Shown here: piece by piece, positions 9,151 through 16,520 of the stretch
How positions within the stretch are numbered: position 1 is the first letter of the stretch
How the letters are laid out: every line of letters begins with the position of its first letter
DNA from: Chloroflexota bacterium
GTDB taxonomy: Bacteria; Chloroflexota; Dehalococcoidia; Lucifugimonadales; UBA3495
Direction of reading: 5' to 3'
NCBI GenBank assembly: GCA_028875655.1
Contig: JAPPCX010000104.1
Span: forward strand, 1 to 55,980
Length of the DNA: 55,980 bases
The notes under the pieces: generated by a model
The model's input: only the letters and a program-made list of their open reading frames with translations
Database searches by the model: none
What the model was told of the DNA's origin: nothing
Program-made: the position numbers and the translations under genes

Positions 9151-9828
9151 CTAACGTTGGTCGTGCCACTGTTGGCCGTGGTAATTCGCTTCCCAGAAGA
9201 GGTATTCGTAGCGGAGCGTGGTGCGGAAGATCCGCTCCAGATTAGCGGCTTTGGCATTGCTGGCGCGCTCGCCGGCGTCGTCGAGACGGGCCGCAAACCA
9301 CTCCACCAGGTCGCCCAGCACCGCCGGGCTGTGAATGTCGATCCAGCCTTGGTACACGGCGTTGTTGGGCTCGGCGCCGGCGTTGATCAGTCGGGATGCC
9401 CAGTCCAAGTAGGTTCCCTCGGTAACGTAGAACAGCGCGATCAGGTCGTCGAAGTCGCCTTCAAAGGCCGTGCGCACCATGAAGTCGCCGAACGCTTGCG
9501 TAACCGGATTGGCTTCGGTGGCCTTATATTGCTCCGCAGTCACGCCGAGGTCGTGGAAACCGTTGAGGAACAGATCGTTCTCGGCGGACAGGAAGTTGGT
9601 CAGGAACCCGTTGAGGATTTTGCCAGCCTCATAGTCCGGCGCGGCCTTGGCGATGGCTATGGACGTGAGCTTCACCAGGTCCTCGCAGAACACATAGTCC
9701 TGGCGGAAGTAATTTCGGAACTTGGCGATGTCCAGGCTGCCGTCGCCCATCTCCACCACGAACGGGTGGGTGACCATGGCCTCCCACTGGATGTGATGCG
9801 TGGCGCGGAGGTCATCTACGAATGGCAT
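9151..9828 (-). CDS. tenA: TenA family protein, cysteine-less (TenA_E) type
   Basis: TenA-family all-helical protein of 225 residues. Family members hydrolyse thiamine breakdown pyrimidines for salvage. Visible are the substrate-pocket residues in FRQDYVFCEDL (Asp44 region) and the C-terminal catalytic Glu motif LRYEYLFWEANY. The position of the nucleophilic Cys135 of B. subtilis TenA is occupied by glutamate (FYVTEGTYLDWA, Glu137), marking the TenA_E subgroup. Plant TenA_E proteins still act in pyrimidine salvage, so the protein need not be inactive. I see no TPP riboswitch upstream; instead a 92-bp inverted-repeat element separates it from coxG. Confidence 0.82.
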   Translation of the reverse strand: MPFVDDLRATHHIQWEAMVTHPFVVEMGDGSLDIAKFRNYFRQDYVFCEDLVKLTSIAIAKAAPDYEAGKILNGFLTNFLSAENDLFLNGFHDLGVTAEQYKATEANPVTQAFGDFMVRTAFEGDFDDLIALFYVTEGTYLDWASRLINAGAEPNNAVYQGWIDIHSPAVLGDLVEWFAARLDDAGERASNAKAANLERIFRTTLRYEYLFWEANYHGQQWHDQR

Positions 9829-9850
9829 GGTTTCCCCCTGAAATCCATAC

Positions 9851-9942
9851 GTCAGAATCAGGATTCACCGGATTAGCGGATTTTCAGGATTGATGCCAAC
9901 TAATCCTGAAAATCATCAAATCTTGAAAATCCTGATTTTGAC
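9851..9942. repeat. 92-bp imperfect inverted repeat (MITE-like hairpin)
   Basis: Two arms of about 42 bases (9851-9892 and 9901-9942) are imperfect reverse complements around an eight-base loop. Both are built from GGATT and GATTTTCAGGATT units. The whole would fold into a long hairpin. It lies exactly between the tenA start and the coxG stop. A solo arm with the same unit order recurs at 31694-31734. No coding capacity is seen. Confidence 0.65.
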
Positions 9943-9943
9943 G

Positions 9944-10378
9944 CTATACCGATTCGGCGAGGCAGCCGAAGAATCGATCCAGCATCCCTTTAGCTACCGA
10001 CCCCATCATGCGCTGCCCGACGCGGGCAACCGCTCCGCCTACCTGGCTGTCGACATCGACGTGAACTGTGGTACCGCCATCATCGGCTGGTGTGAGGGTC
10101 ACAGTGGACGTGCCGTTGACGAAGCCGAGGTTGCCGGAGCCTTCGATGGTCATGGTGTACGACTTCGGCGGGTCAAGGTCCGACAGGGCCACCGTGGCCG
10201 TGTAGTTGCCGCTCACCGGGCCGACGCGGACGTTCGCCACCGCCCGGTAGCGATTGGGGCCGTCGGTCTCGATGCTGCGACAGCCGGGGATGCAACCAGC
10301 CAGGACGTCAGGATTCATCAACCCGTCCCAAACGGCTTGCGGTGGCTTGGAGAAGTAATATTCGCCGGACAGTTGCAT
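9944..10378 (-). CDS. CoxG-like carbon monoxide dehydrogenase subunit G
   Basis: SRPBCC/START-fold protein of 144 residues of the CoxG family: MQLSGEYYFSKPPQAVWDGL, then PDVLAGCIPGCRSIE, YRAVANVRVGPVSGNY, IEGSGNLGFVNGTS and VDVDSQVGG. CoxG proteins assist or anchor molybdenum hydroxylases of the CO-dehydrogenase/xanthine-dehydrogenase type. The membrane tail found in some members is absent. No cox large, medium or small subunit gene is adjacent; the only Mo-hydroxylase subunit in the window begins at 54249. The ATG is only eight bases after a TATAAT box, so the mRNA may be leaderless. Confidence 0.82.
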   Translation of the reverse strand: MQLSGEYYFSKPPQAVWDGLMNPDVLAGCIPGCRSIETDGPNRYRAVANVRVGPVSGNYTATVALSDLDPPKSYTMTIEGSGNLGFVNGTSTVTLTPADDGGTTVHVDVDSQVGGAVARVGQRMMGSVAKGMLDRFFGCLAESV

Positions 10379-10386
10379 GGCAAGGG

Positions 10387-10414
10387 ATTATAACAGCAGA
10401 TTACCGGTCGTCAG
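10387..10414 (-). promoter_or_regulatory. Promoter of coxG, apparently leaderless
   Basis: On the minus strand CTGACG (10414-10409), a 16-base spacer and TATAAT (10392-10387) with an upstream TGT form an extended -10 promoter. Only eight bases separate the TATAAT from the coxG ATG (10378), so transcription should begin at or next to the start codon. The promoter overlaps the 3' end of the upstream M20 gene. Confidence 0.6.
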
Positions 10415-11639
10415 CGAGCAGTAGCGCGTTGAGAAGGACCTGCGCCCCGTTGGCGCAATCCTCCGGCGTGCTGTACTCCGCCGGCGCGTGGCTGACGCCG
10501 TTCACGCTGGGCACGAATATCATCGCCGCCGGCGTGATGGACGCGATGGCCTGCGCGTCATGGCCGGCTCCGCTGGGCATGGTGATGTGCGCCAGCCCCG
10601 CGACCTCGGCAGCGTCGGCTACCAACTGCTGCATGTTGCCGGATATAGGAACCGACGGCGTGTTCCGCTGGGCCGTCACCGCGATTCCCACCTGCTCGGC
10701 GTGGCCCACTTCCTCGGCGGTGCGCCGCAATTCCACCTCGGCGGCGGCCAGCGATTCCATGCGTTCGTCGCGGAACTCCACGCCCATCTGCACCCGGCCG
10801 GGTATCACGTTGCCGGCGTTGGGATGCACGTCCATGCTGCCGACGGTTCCCACGCGGCAGATCTCCATTTCGCCGGCAATGCTGCGTACCTTGAGAGCGA
10901 TTTGAGCCGCCGCGGACATGGCGTCCCGCCGCAGCGCCATGGGCGTAGTGCCGGCGTGGTTGGCCTCACCCACGATGTCCACGTGATACACCGAGCGTCC
11001 GGTAATGCCGGTGACAATGCCGATGGGGTAGCCGCCCCGGTGCATGGTCGGCCCCTGCTCGATGTGCAACTCCAGGTAGCAGGCCAACTCATCGGGCCGG
11101 CGTCGCGCTTCGGCGATATGGGAGATGTTGCCGCCGATGTCGGGCAGGCGCGATGTCAACGTGGCCCCGTCGTCGTGGACGGCGGAGAAGTCTTCCGCTT
11201 CCCAGAGGCCAGCGACGGCGCGACTGCCCAGCAGCCAGCGGTGAAAGCCGGTGCCCTCCTCGTTGGTGAAGACCATCACTTCCAGCGGGTGCCGGGTGGT
11301 TTGGCCGGCGTCGGCCAGCGCCTGCACTACCTCAATGGCCGCGATGACGCCCAGCGCGCCGTCGTACTGGCCGCCAGCCGGCACGGTATCCGTGTGGGAC
11401 CCCATGGCTATCGCCGGCAAGGAAGGGCCGCTGCCCTCGACGCGTCCGATGATATTGCCGGCGGCGTCGATACGCACTGTCATGCCGGCCCGGCGCATCA
11501 GTTCCGTCACATAGTCGCGCCCGGCAACGTCGAAGGAGGAAAACGCCACGCGCTGCATACCCTCGTCGGTGTTCCCGATTTGTCCCAGCGCGGTGAGGTT
11601 GTCGTTCAGACGGGTTGAGTTAATGGCAACGGCAGGCAT
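10401..11639 (-). CDS. M20 family Zn-dependent amidohydrolase (allantoate/N-carbamoyl amino acid type)
   Basis: Cytosolic dinuclear metallohydrolase of 412 residues of the allantoate amidohydrolase / N-carbamoyl-L-amino-acid hydrolase group. Motifs in order: AMGSHTDTVPAGGQYDGALG (metal ligands), VFTNEEGTGF (catalytic Glu pair), CYLELHIEQGP, NHAGTTPM in the lid domain, and MPSGAGHDAQ with GVSHAPAEY near the C-terminus. I chose the ATG at 11639, which has GGAGGG eight bases upstream. The exact ureido or carbamoyl substrate is not readable. Located between the ABC permease and coxG on the same strand with a 43-base gap upstream. Confidence 0.88.
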   Translation of the reverse strand: MPAVAINSTRLNDNLTALGQIGNTDEGMQRVAFSSFDVAGRDYVTELMRRAGMTVRIDAAGNIIGRVEGSGPSLPAIAMGSHTDTVPAGGQYDGALGVIAAIEVVQALADAGQTTRHPLEVMVFTNEEGTGFHRWLLGSRAVAGLWEAEDFSAVHDDGATLTSRLPDIGGNISHIAEARRRPDELACYLELHIEQGPTMHRGGYPIGIVTGITGRSVYHVDIVGEANHAGTTPMALRRDAMSAAAQIALKVRSIAGEMEICRVGTVGSMDVHPNAGNVIPGRVQMGVEFRDERMESLAAAEVELRRTAEEVGHAEQVGIAVTAQRNTPSVPISGNMQQLVADAAEVAGLAHITMPSGAGHDAQAIASITPAAMIFVPSVNGVSHAPAEYSTPEDCANGAQVLLNALLLADDR

Positions 11640-11682
11640 ACTTGCTCCCTCCAATGAAATTCAATCTCTGTTGCTAACCGTT

Positions 11683-12498
11683 TCAACTTTCCAAATCTCT
11701 CCTGCTGAATATCGCCAACGTCACCCAGCAGAACAACCCGGTGTAGGCCAGCAGGGCCGGGAGAAAGACTATCGCCTTTGGTTCGTCGTTGCCCAGCAAG
11801 CCATTGCTCACACCCTGCAACGTCCAGCGCAAGTAATCGACCAGCTCAATATCCCAAATGATACCCGCAAGCAGTCCGAGCAGCCGATAGCCAATCGTTT
11901 CAGCGACAACCAGACCGATGCCGACGCCCACACCGAAAGCCGTTGACCTGCCGATGACACAGAGCAACATTCCCAAAGCGAAGTACGCAACCGCCACGGG
12001 CCATGCGCTGACAATTTTTAATCCGGCATCGCCCCATCCCTCGGGAAAGCCGGGTGATTGCTGGATTATTCCGTCCGCCCCGTTTTCCCCTGCTACCAGG
12101 CCCACCAACGCCGCCAGGCACCAGGCGACGATCCAGATTACCACCAGAACGACCGCGCCCAGCAGTATCTTGAGCAGAATCAGCCGACTGGCCGGCATAC
12201 CGCGGGCCAGGGAAGCACGCCAGGTTCCCCAACCAAATTCTCCTCCAAAAATGAACCCCGCCAGAATGACGCCAAGGAACGGCGCCAGCGTTGACAACAC
12301 GTCGAATGCAACGTGAGGAAACCCGTACGCCGGCATCGTTTCGCCAACGGCGGGAACGAATCGCATCCCGACTGTGATCGCCAGAGCACCGGCCACGAAC
12401 AGCCCGAGGATCCCAACGATGGCCCAGAACCCGACGCGACGGCTCAAGCGGAACCATTCCCAGCGCAGGGCGACGATTGCAGGATTGATGCTGATCAT
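11683..12498 (-). CDS. ABC-2 type transporter permease
   Basis: Integral membrane protein of 271 residues with about six hydrophobic segments, for example FWAIVGILGLFVAGALAITV, LILLKILLGAVVLVVIWIVA and ALLAYTGLFCWVTLAIFSRR. This is the pattern of ABC-2 permeases used by exporters. Its ATG overlaps the stop of the ATPase gene (ATGA, 12498-12495), and the ATPase itself overlaps the FAD oxidoreductase, so all three are translationally coupled. Substrate unknown. Confidence 0.83.
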   Translation of the reverse strand: MISINPAIVALRWEWFRLSRRVGFWAIVGILGLFVAGALAITVGMRFVPAVGETMPAYGFPHVAFDVLSTLAPFLGVILAGFIFGGEFGWGTWRASLARGMPASRLILLKILLGAVVLVVIWIVAWCLAALVGLVAGENGADGIIQQSPGFPEGWGDAGLKIVSAWPVAVAYFALGMLLCVIGRSTAFGVGVGIGLVVAETIGYRLLGLLAGIIWDIELVDYLRWTLQGVSNGLLGNDEPKAIVFLPALLAYTGLFCWVTLAIFSRRDLES

Positions 12499-13469
12499 TG
12501 GTTATCACCTCCCGACTCGCCGGTAACTGACATGAAGCCGGCCTCCAGCGAGCCGCTAAGTGGGCGCAGTTCGGCGATATAGACGCCGACGTTGGCCAAA
12601 TCGCGGCTGATTTCCCATTCCCGGCCCGGCGTTACTGCGACATCCAGGCCATCCTCGGATTGGTCAATCAACTCCCAACCGGTTTCACTGAGGAGGTTGG
12701 CAGCGCGTTCATTGTCCGTGGTGCAGATATGCACGCGCCCAAATGCGGAGGTGGTTCCCATCTCGGACAACGGACCTGAGTAGAGCAGCTTTCCCCGAGC
12801 CATGACGCCGACATGATCGCAGACCTGCTCCACCTCGTTGAGGAGGTGGCTAGCCAGGATGATGGTGCGGGGTTTTCCGTTACCCGTCGAGGCTGCCCCG
12901 GCCAAGTCGCGAATCAACTCGCGGACTTCCACGATGCCCGCGGGGTCCAGGCCATTGGTAGGCTCGTCGAGAATCAAGAGCGACGGATTGCCGAGAAGAG
13001 TGGCGGCGATGCCCAACCGCTGCTTCATTCCGGTGGAGCAGGCCCGGAACTTGCGTGTCGCCGCGTCGCCGTCCAGGTTGACAGTGGCCAGCAGTTCTTC
13101 AATCTCGCCGTCTCCGCTGTGGGAAGCGTAGATGCCCTGCAAACATCGCAGGTTGTCCCTGCAGGACAGGTAGGGCCAGAAGGTGGGCCGTTCAATGAGA
13201 GTACCGATGTGACGCCGGGCAGCACGCTGTCCGGCGGAGCCGGTTTCCCCCAGCAGGCTTATCGTGCCGGCGGTGGGATGCAGGAAGCCGGTCAGCATGG
13301 AGAGCAGCGTGGTTTTGCCGGAACCATTGGGACCGAGCAGGCCGTACACGCCGCCGGCCGGGATGGTGAGCGTTACGTCGTCAACGGCGCGGACGCGGCC
13401 GAAATGCTTGGAGAGGCCGGACACTGTTACGGCGGGGGGTTGGTTATTTTCGGATAGTGTATTCATCAT
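12495..13469 (-). CDS. ABC transporter ATP-binding protein (exporter type)
   Basis: ABC ATPase of 324 residues. Walker A is LLGPNGSGKTTLLSML, the signature is ACSTGMKQRLGIAATLL, Walker B is LLILDEPTNGLDPAG, and the switch histidine is in ILASHLLNE. The signature loop reads CSTGMKQR, a variation of LSGGMKQR seen in drug/bacteriocin exporter ATPases. A C-terminal extension of about 90 residues after the NBD is typical of this group. It overlaps the preceding oxidoreductase by four bases and the permease by four bases. Together with the permease it forms an ABC-2 exporter. Confidence 0.9.
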   Translation of the reverse strand: MMNTLSENNQPPAVTVSGLSKHFGRVRAVDDVTLTIPAGGVYGLLGPNGSGKTTLLSMLTGFLHPTAGTISLLGETGSAGQRAARRHIGTLIERPTFWPYLSCRDNLRCLQGIYASHSGDGEIEELLATVNLDGDAATRKFRACSTGMKQRLGIAATLLGNPSLLILDEPTNGLDPAGIVEVRELIRDLAGAASTGNGKPRTIILASHLLNEVEQVCDHVGVMARGKLLYSGPLSEMGTTSAFGRVHICTTDNERAANLLSETGWELIDQSEDGLDVAVTPGREWEISRDLANVGVYIAELRPLSGSLEAGFMSVTGESGGDNQ

Positions 13470-14668
13470 GCCAGCACGTCAAATCCGTAGCCGATGTTAT
13501 TGAGTGCGCCCTGCCTGAACCGGGAGAGGCGCAAAGGGGATATGTCCATAGTAACAGCCTGGCCATTGGCAATCAGTTCGGCCATCAGCACACCCACCAT
13601 CGGCGACAGCTTGAACCCGTGCCCGCTGAACCCGGTGCACAGATACAGCCCATCAACGCCATTGAGTCGATCCATGATCGGGTGCGAGTCGGGCGTGTTG
13701 GTGTATAGTCCGGCGTATCCGGCAGCCAGTTCGGCGTCAGCGATGGGTGGGATGCGGCGGGCCACCCGCTGCCAGACGTCCTGGATGAACGCCGGGCTGG
13801 CCCGTTGGGCGAACACCTCCGGGTCGTCAACGACGTCGGAGTGGTTGCCATTGCCCACCAAGGTCAGCTCCCGGCCTTCGGGTCTGAAGTAGATGCGGTT
13901 GCTGATGTCGGCCCCGCCGGGATGGTAAGGCACCAGGTCCAGCGGCCGGCGGAAGTGCAGCACCTCATGCCTCGTGGCGACTACAGGAACCTCAATGCCG
14001 TGGGATTCCAGAAACCTCCCCGACCAGGGGCCGGTGGCTACCACCGCGATACCCGTCTCGATTCGAGCGACGCCAACTGATTTCACGGCAACAACCCGGC
14101 TGCCATCCGCGCTGGTCTCGATCTCCATTGCTGGCGTTTGCAGCCGGATGGATACTCCCTCCGCTCTCGCCCGCGTAGCGTAGGCGTAGGCAGTTCCCGA
14201 TGCGTCAGCGTGCCCTGAGTATGGTTCATACGCAATGGCGGCGGCGTCTTCCACGGCGAAACCGGGCGCAAGGCCGGCGGCGTCGGCTGCTCCGATGATG
14301 TCCGTAATCACTCCGACGGACTGTTGGGTGGCGATGTTGCTGCGGAAAGTGTCCAGGTCGTCCGCGCCGGCGAACACCAGGTAGCCCGTTTCAACGTAAC
14401 CGCAGTCGCCGCCGATGATCTCGCCAAAGTTGCGAAAGATATGCAGGCTCAACCACGCCAGCTCTGCATTCACCACCGTGGAGTAGTGCATACGGATGGC
14501 GCCGCTGCTGCGTCCGGTGGAGCCACTGCCCAAGGTGTCCCGCTCCAGGAGCACGATGCGGCGCAGGCCGTGGCTGCTGGCGGTGAGCGCCAGGTTGCAG
14601 GCGATGCTGCACCCCATGACGCCGCCGCCGATGATTACGACATCGGCGGTTTCGGTTGCATTAGCCAT
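13466..14668 (-). CDS. FAD-dependent oxidoreductase (DAO/sarcosine-oxidase-like)
   Basis: A 400-residue member of the D-amino-acid-oxidase superfamily (glycine/sarcosine oxidase-like). It opens with the FAD dinucleotide motif VVIIGGGVMGCSIACNLA, continues with the second flavin motif around GSGSTGRSSGAIR, and ends with a C-terminal flavin motif DGLYLCTGFSGHGFKLSPMV. No signal peptide or membrane helix. It should oxidise a secondary or primary amine of an amino acid or sarcosine-like compound. First gene of an operon with an ABC exporter, overlapping its ATPase by four bases. A TTGACT-18-TACTAT promoter lies just upstream. Confidence 0.88.
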   Translation of the reverse strand: MANATETADVVIIGGGVMGCSIACNLALTASSHGLRRIVLLERDTLGSGSTGRSSGAIRMHYSTVVNAELAWLSLHIFRNFGEIIGGDCGYVETGYLVFAGADDLDTFRSNIATQQSVGVITDIIGAADAAGLAPGFAVEDAAAIAYEPYSGHADASGTAYAYATRARAEGVSIRLQTPAMEIETSADGSRVVAVKSVGVARIETGIAVVATGPWSGRFLESHGIEVPVVATRHEVLHFRRPLDLVPYHPGGADISNRIYFRPEGRELTLVGNGNHSDVVDDPEVFAQRASPAFIQDVWQRVARRIPPIADAELAAGYAGLYTNTPDSHPIMDRLNGVDGLYLCTGFSGHGFKLSPMVGVLMAELIANGQAVTMDISPLRLSRFRQGALNNIGYGFDVLA

Positions 14669-14708
14669 CGGGAGGGCGCCCCTGACGGGAGAAGTTGGTC
14701 ATGGCAGC

Positions 14709-14738
14709 ATAGTACGAGCCGTCGTTCGGGACAGTCAA
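14709..14738 (-). promoter_or_regulatory. Promoter of the FAD oxidoreductase-ABC exporter operon
   Basis: On the minus strand TTGACT (14738-14733) and TACTAT (14714-14709) are 18 bases apart. The -10 box ends 40 bases before the ATG at 14668. The -35 box overlaps the last codons of the HNH gene upstream. Confidence 0.62.
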
Positions 14739-15136
14739 TTACGGTCCCGGGCGCGCCGGACCCGGAAGGTCGCGGCGCGTTGCTTTCGCATCCAGGTCAA
14801 GAACGCGGCGACGCGATGGTTGGCGCGCAGCAACTCCACGCTGTACAGTTCTTCGGCCAGCGTAGTTTCCGAAAACATGGCGTGGACCTGGCGGTGGCAA
14901 GTGGAACAAAAGCGCGCGGTGGGACCGTGATTCCCACCTCGGGCACGGGGCACCAGGTGATGCACCGTGAATCGCTCGACGGGGCGCTCGCACAGGGCGC
15001 AACGCAAGTCGTCCGGGCTGACGCGGCGCCGGGACGCCGAACGCTCTATGGTCGGGTTGCCTTGTTCGCCCGGAGACGGTGTTGGCGGGTTTCCATTGCC
15101 GCCACGCGAGCGGGTCCGGCCGCGCCTTTTAGCCAT
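14735..15136 (-). CDS. HNH endonuclease domain protein
   Basis: Small protein (133 residues) with a zinc-coordinated HNH nuclease fold. CALCERPVERFTVHHLVPRA gives the first Cys pair and the His-His of the active site, and RFCSTCHRQVHAMFSETTL gives the second Cys pair and last His. A basic N-terminus (MAKRRGRTRSRGG) precedes it. I start it at the ATG at 15136, which overlaps the stop of the preceding gene by eight bases. Such stand-alone HNH proteins may be nicking enzymes, but target and role are not known. Last gene of the histidine decarboxylase-hydroxylase strand. Confidence 0.75.
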   Translation of the reverse strand: MAKRRGRTRSRGGNGNPPTPSPGEQGNPTIERSASRRRVSPDDLRCALCERPVERFTVHHLVPRARGGNHGPTARFCSTCHRQVHAMFSETTLAEELYSVELLRANHRVAAFLTWMRKQRAATFRVRRARDRN

Positions 15137-15653
15137 TGCCGGAGGAACCGGACGTGTCCAGGAAACGCCAGCCGGGCAGGTCAACCTGCCACTGGGCGTC
15201 TTCGTACAGCATGGGAATCATCAACCCCGACATCAACGTGCTGCGCTGCACCACTGTCTCGTCGGTTACGCCGAAAGGGAGGAACACGAAGGCATGCTGG
15301 TCGTCAACGTAGCGTGTGGGTGCGGCGGCCAGATCGGACAGGTCCTCCAGGGGCCACAACCGCAACACCGTGGTGCGGAAGTCATCCAGCAGCGATGCCC
15401 GCATGGGGTGGCTGGAGTCGTAGGCGGCCCGGTATGCGATCTGCATGTCGATGCTCAGGCGCGTGGCCCACACGCCCATGCGCATGCCGCGCGTTTCCTT
15501 GGACAACATCGACCAGGCAAGGTCCATGTCGCCGTCCCGAATGGACTCGGCAAACAGCCCGGCTCGCTGCCCCACTTCGTCGGGTTCCTGACTCCGGCGC
15601 TGTCCGGGCATACGCATAGTGGCCGCCATGGTTCCGGGCAGTAATCGCGCCAT
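15129..15653 (-). CDS. Hypothetical protein, NTF2-like size
   Basis: I do not recognise this 174-residue protein. It is soluble, with an early helical part (AGLFAESIRDGDMDLAWSML) and a later beta-rich half (TRYVDDQHAFVFLPFGVTDE, QWQVDLPGWRFLD). That order is reminiscent of SnoaL/NTF2-like proteins, but no motif proves it. The start is uncertain: ATGs at 15677, 15653 and 15629 are all in frame, and I prefer 15653, which has a G-rich stretch upstream. It lies between the MOSC gene and the HNH gene, overlapping the latter by eight bases. Confidence 0.55.
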   Translation of the reverse strand: MARLLPGTMAATMRMPGQRRSQEPDEVGQRAGLFAESIRDGDMDLAWSMLSKETRGMRMGVWATRLSIDMQIAYRAAYDSSHPMRASLLDDFRTTVLRLWPLEDLSDLAAAPTRYVDDQHAFVFLPFGVTDETVVQRSTLMSGLMIPMLYEDAQWQVDLPGWRFLDTSGSSGNG

Positions 15654-15678
15654 TGGACGCCCCCGAACCAATCCCATT

Positions 15679-16515
15679 CTATGTGTTAATGGGGTGACCG
15701 GCAATTGTCGGTTCAATGGGGAAATCAGCAAACCGCTCGGGCATCACGTCGGTCCGGACTGTGACGATATCGCCCACACGCACCGCGCCGGGTTTCTCCA
15801 CTATGCCGTACACGCCGAAATAGCCCGCCAACGGGTTGGGGCGATAACCCAGGATGGAGCGAACGACTTCAGCGTCCGTCTCTCCGGTGACCGGGTCCTG
15901 ATCGACTATCGCGCATCGAGGGTCGGGCGCCAGGATGCGCACCACGGCATCGCCCACTGCCAGGGTGCGGTTCATCCAGCCGTCTTCTTCGTGAGCTTCG
16001 CATCCATCCAGCAGCAGCGTTGGTCGGAACCGGTCGGTAGCGAGGCACTGGTCATCAAACATCCCCATCTCCGCCGAAAGCCTTTCCACGGACGCCCTTG
16101 ACAGCACGGACACCGGAAACTCGTCGAAAACCTGGCAAGGCAGGTCGGACATCATCAGCATGGCCGGTTGCCCGCAAAACTCGCTGATAGCCCGCATCCA
16201 GTCGCCTTGCAAGGCCCGGCCACGGACGCGCCGGCCCCATACTATCGTCCACACCGGTCGGTCCAGCTCAGGCTTGCCTTCCACTATGGTTCCGTCGGGA
16301 AAGCGGATGGTAAGTTGTTCTCCGCCGGCGTCCCAAGACGTCGATAACTGAGCCAGTTTGCCCACCTGCCGCCGCGTCAGCAGCCGCCCGTGCTGGTTGA
16401 CCAGGTAAAAGCGCCGGTCATCGCGGATGCCGCCCAAATCAAGGTTAACGGATTCCAGGGGGACCAGCGCCATTGATTTTACCGGCGCGATGTTGATTTC
16501 GGCGACTGTGATCAT
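15679..16515 (-). CDS. MOSC domain protein
   Basis: A 278-residue protein with an N-terminal MOSC_N beta-barrel domain (ITVAEINIAPVKSMALVPLE, GIRDDRRFYLVNQHGRLLTR) and a C-terminal MOSC domain (RFRPTLLLDGCEAHEEDGW, LAPDPRCAIVDQDPVTGE). The cysteine in PDPRC aligns with the conserved Mo-ligating Cys of the mARC/YiiM families. Such enzymes reduce N-hydroxylated compounds or handle sulfur of molybdenum cofactor. The ATG at 16515 follows the HpaB-like stop by five bases with GGAG upstream, so the two are co-expressed. Confidence 0.85.
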   Translation of the reverse strand: MITVAEINIAPVKSMALVPLESVNLDLGGIRDDRRFYLVNQHGRLLTRRQVGKLAQLSTSWDAGGEQLTIRFPDGTIVEGKPELDRPVWTIVWGRRVRGRALQGDWMRAISEFCGQPAMLMMSDLPCQVFDEFPVSVLSRASVERLSAEMGMFDDQCLATDRFRPTLLLDGCEAHEEDGWMNRTLAVGDAVVRILAPDPRCAIVDQDPVTGETDAEVVRSILGYRPNPLAGYFGVYGIVEKPGAVRVGDIVTVRTDVMPERFADFPIEPTIAGHPINT

Positions 16516-16520
16516 GTCCG

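Noticed and set aside
9829-9943. TPP riboswitch near tenA
   Set aside because: The gap holds only the inverted GGATTTTCAGGATT repeat, and it is made of repeat units without the conserved CUGAGA and thi-box elements.
9944-10378. A complete CO dehydrogenase operon around coxG
   Set aside because: No large, medium or small subunit gene is adjacent, and the molybdopterin subunit at 54249 lacks the AYRCSFR loop.
14324-15619. A 431-codon plus-strand open frame
   Set aside because: Covers the FAD oxidoreductase and HNH genes on the other strand; Arg/Pro-rich low-complexity product.
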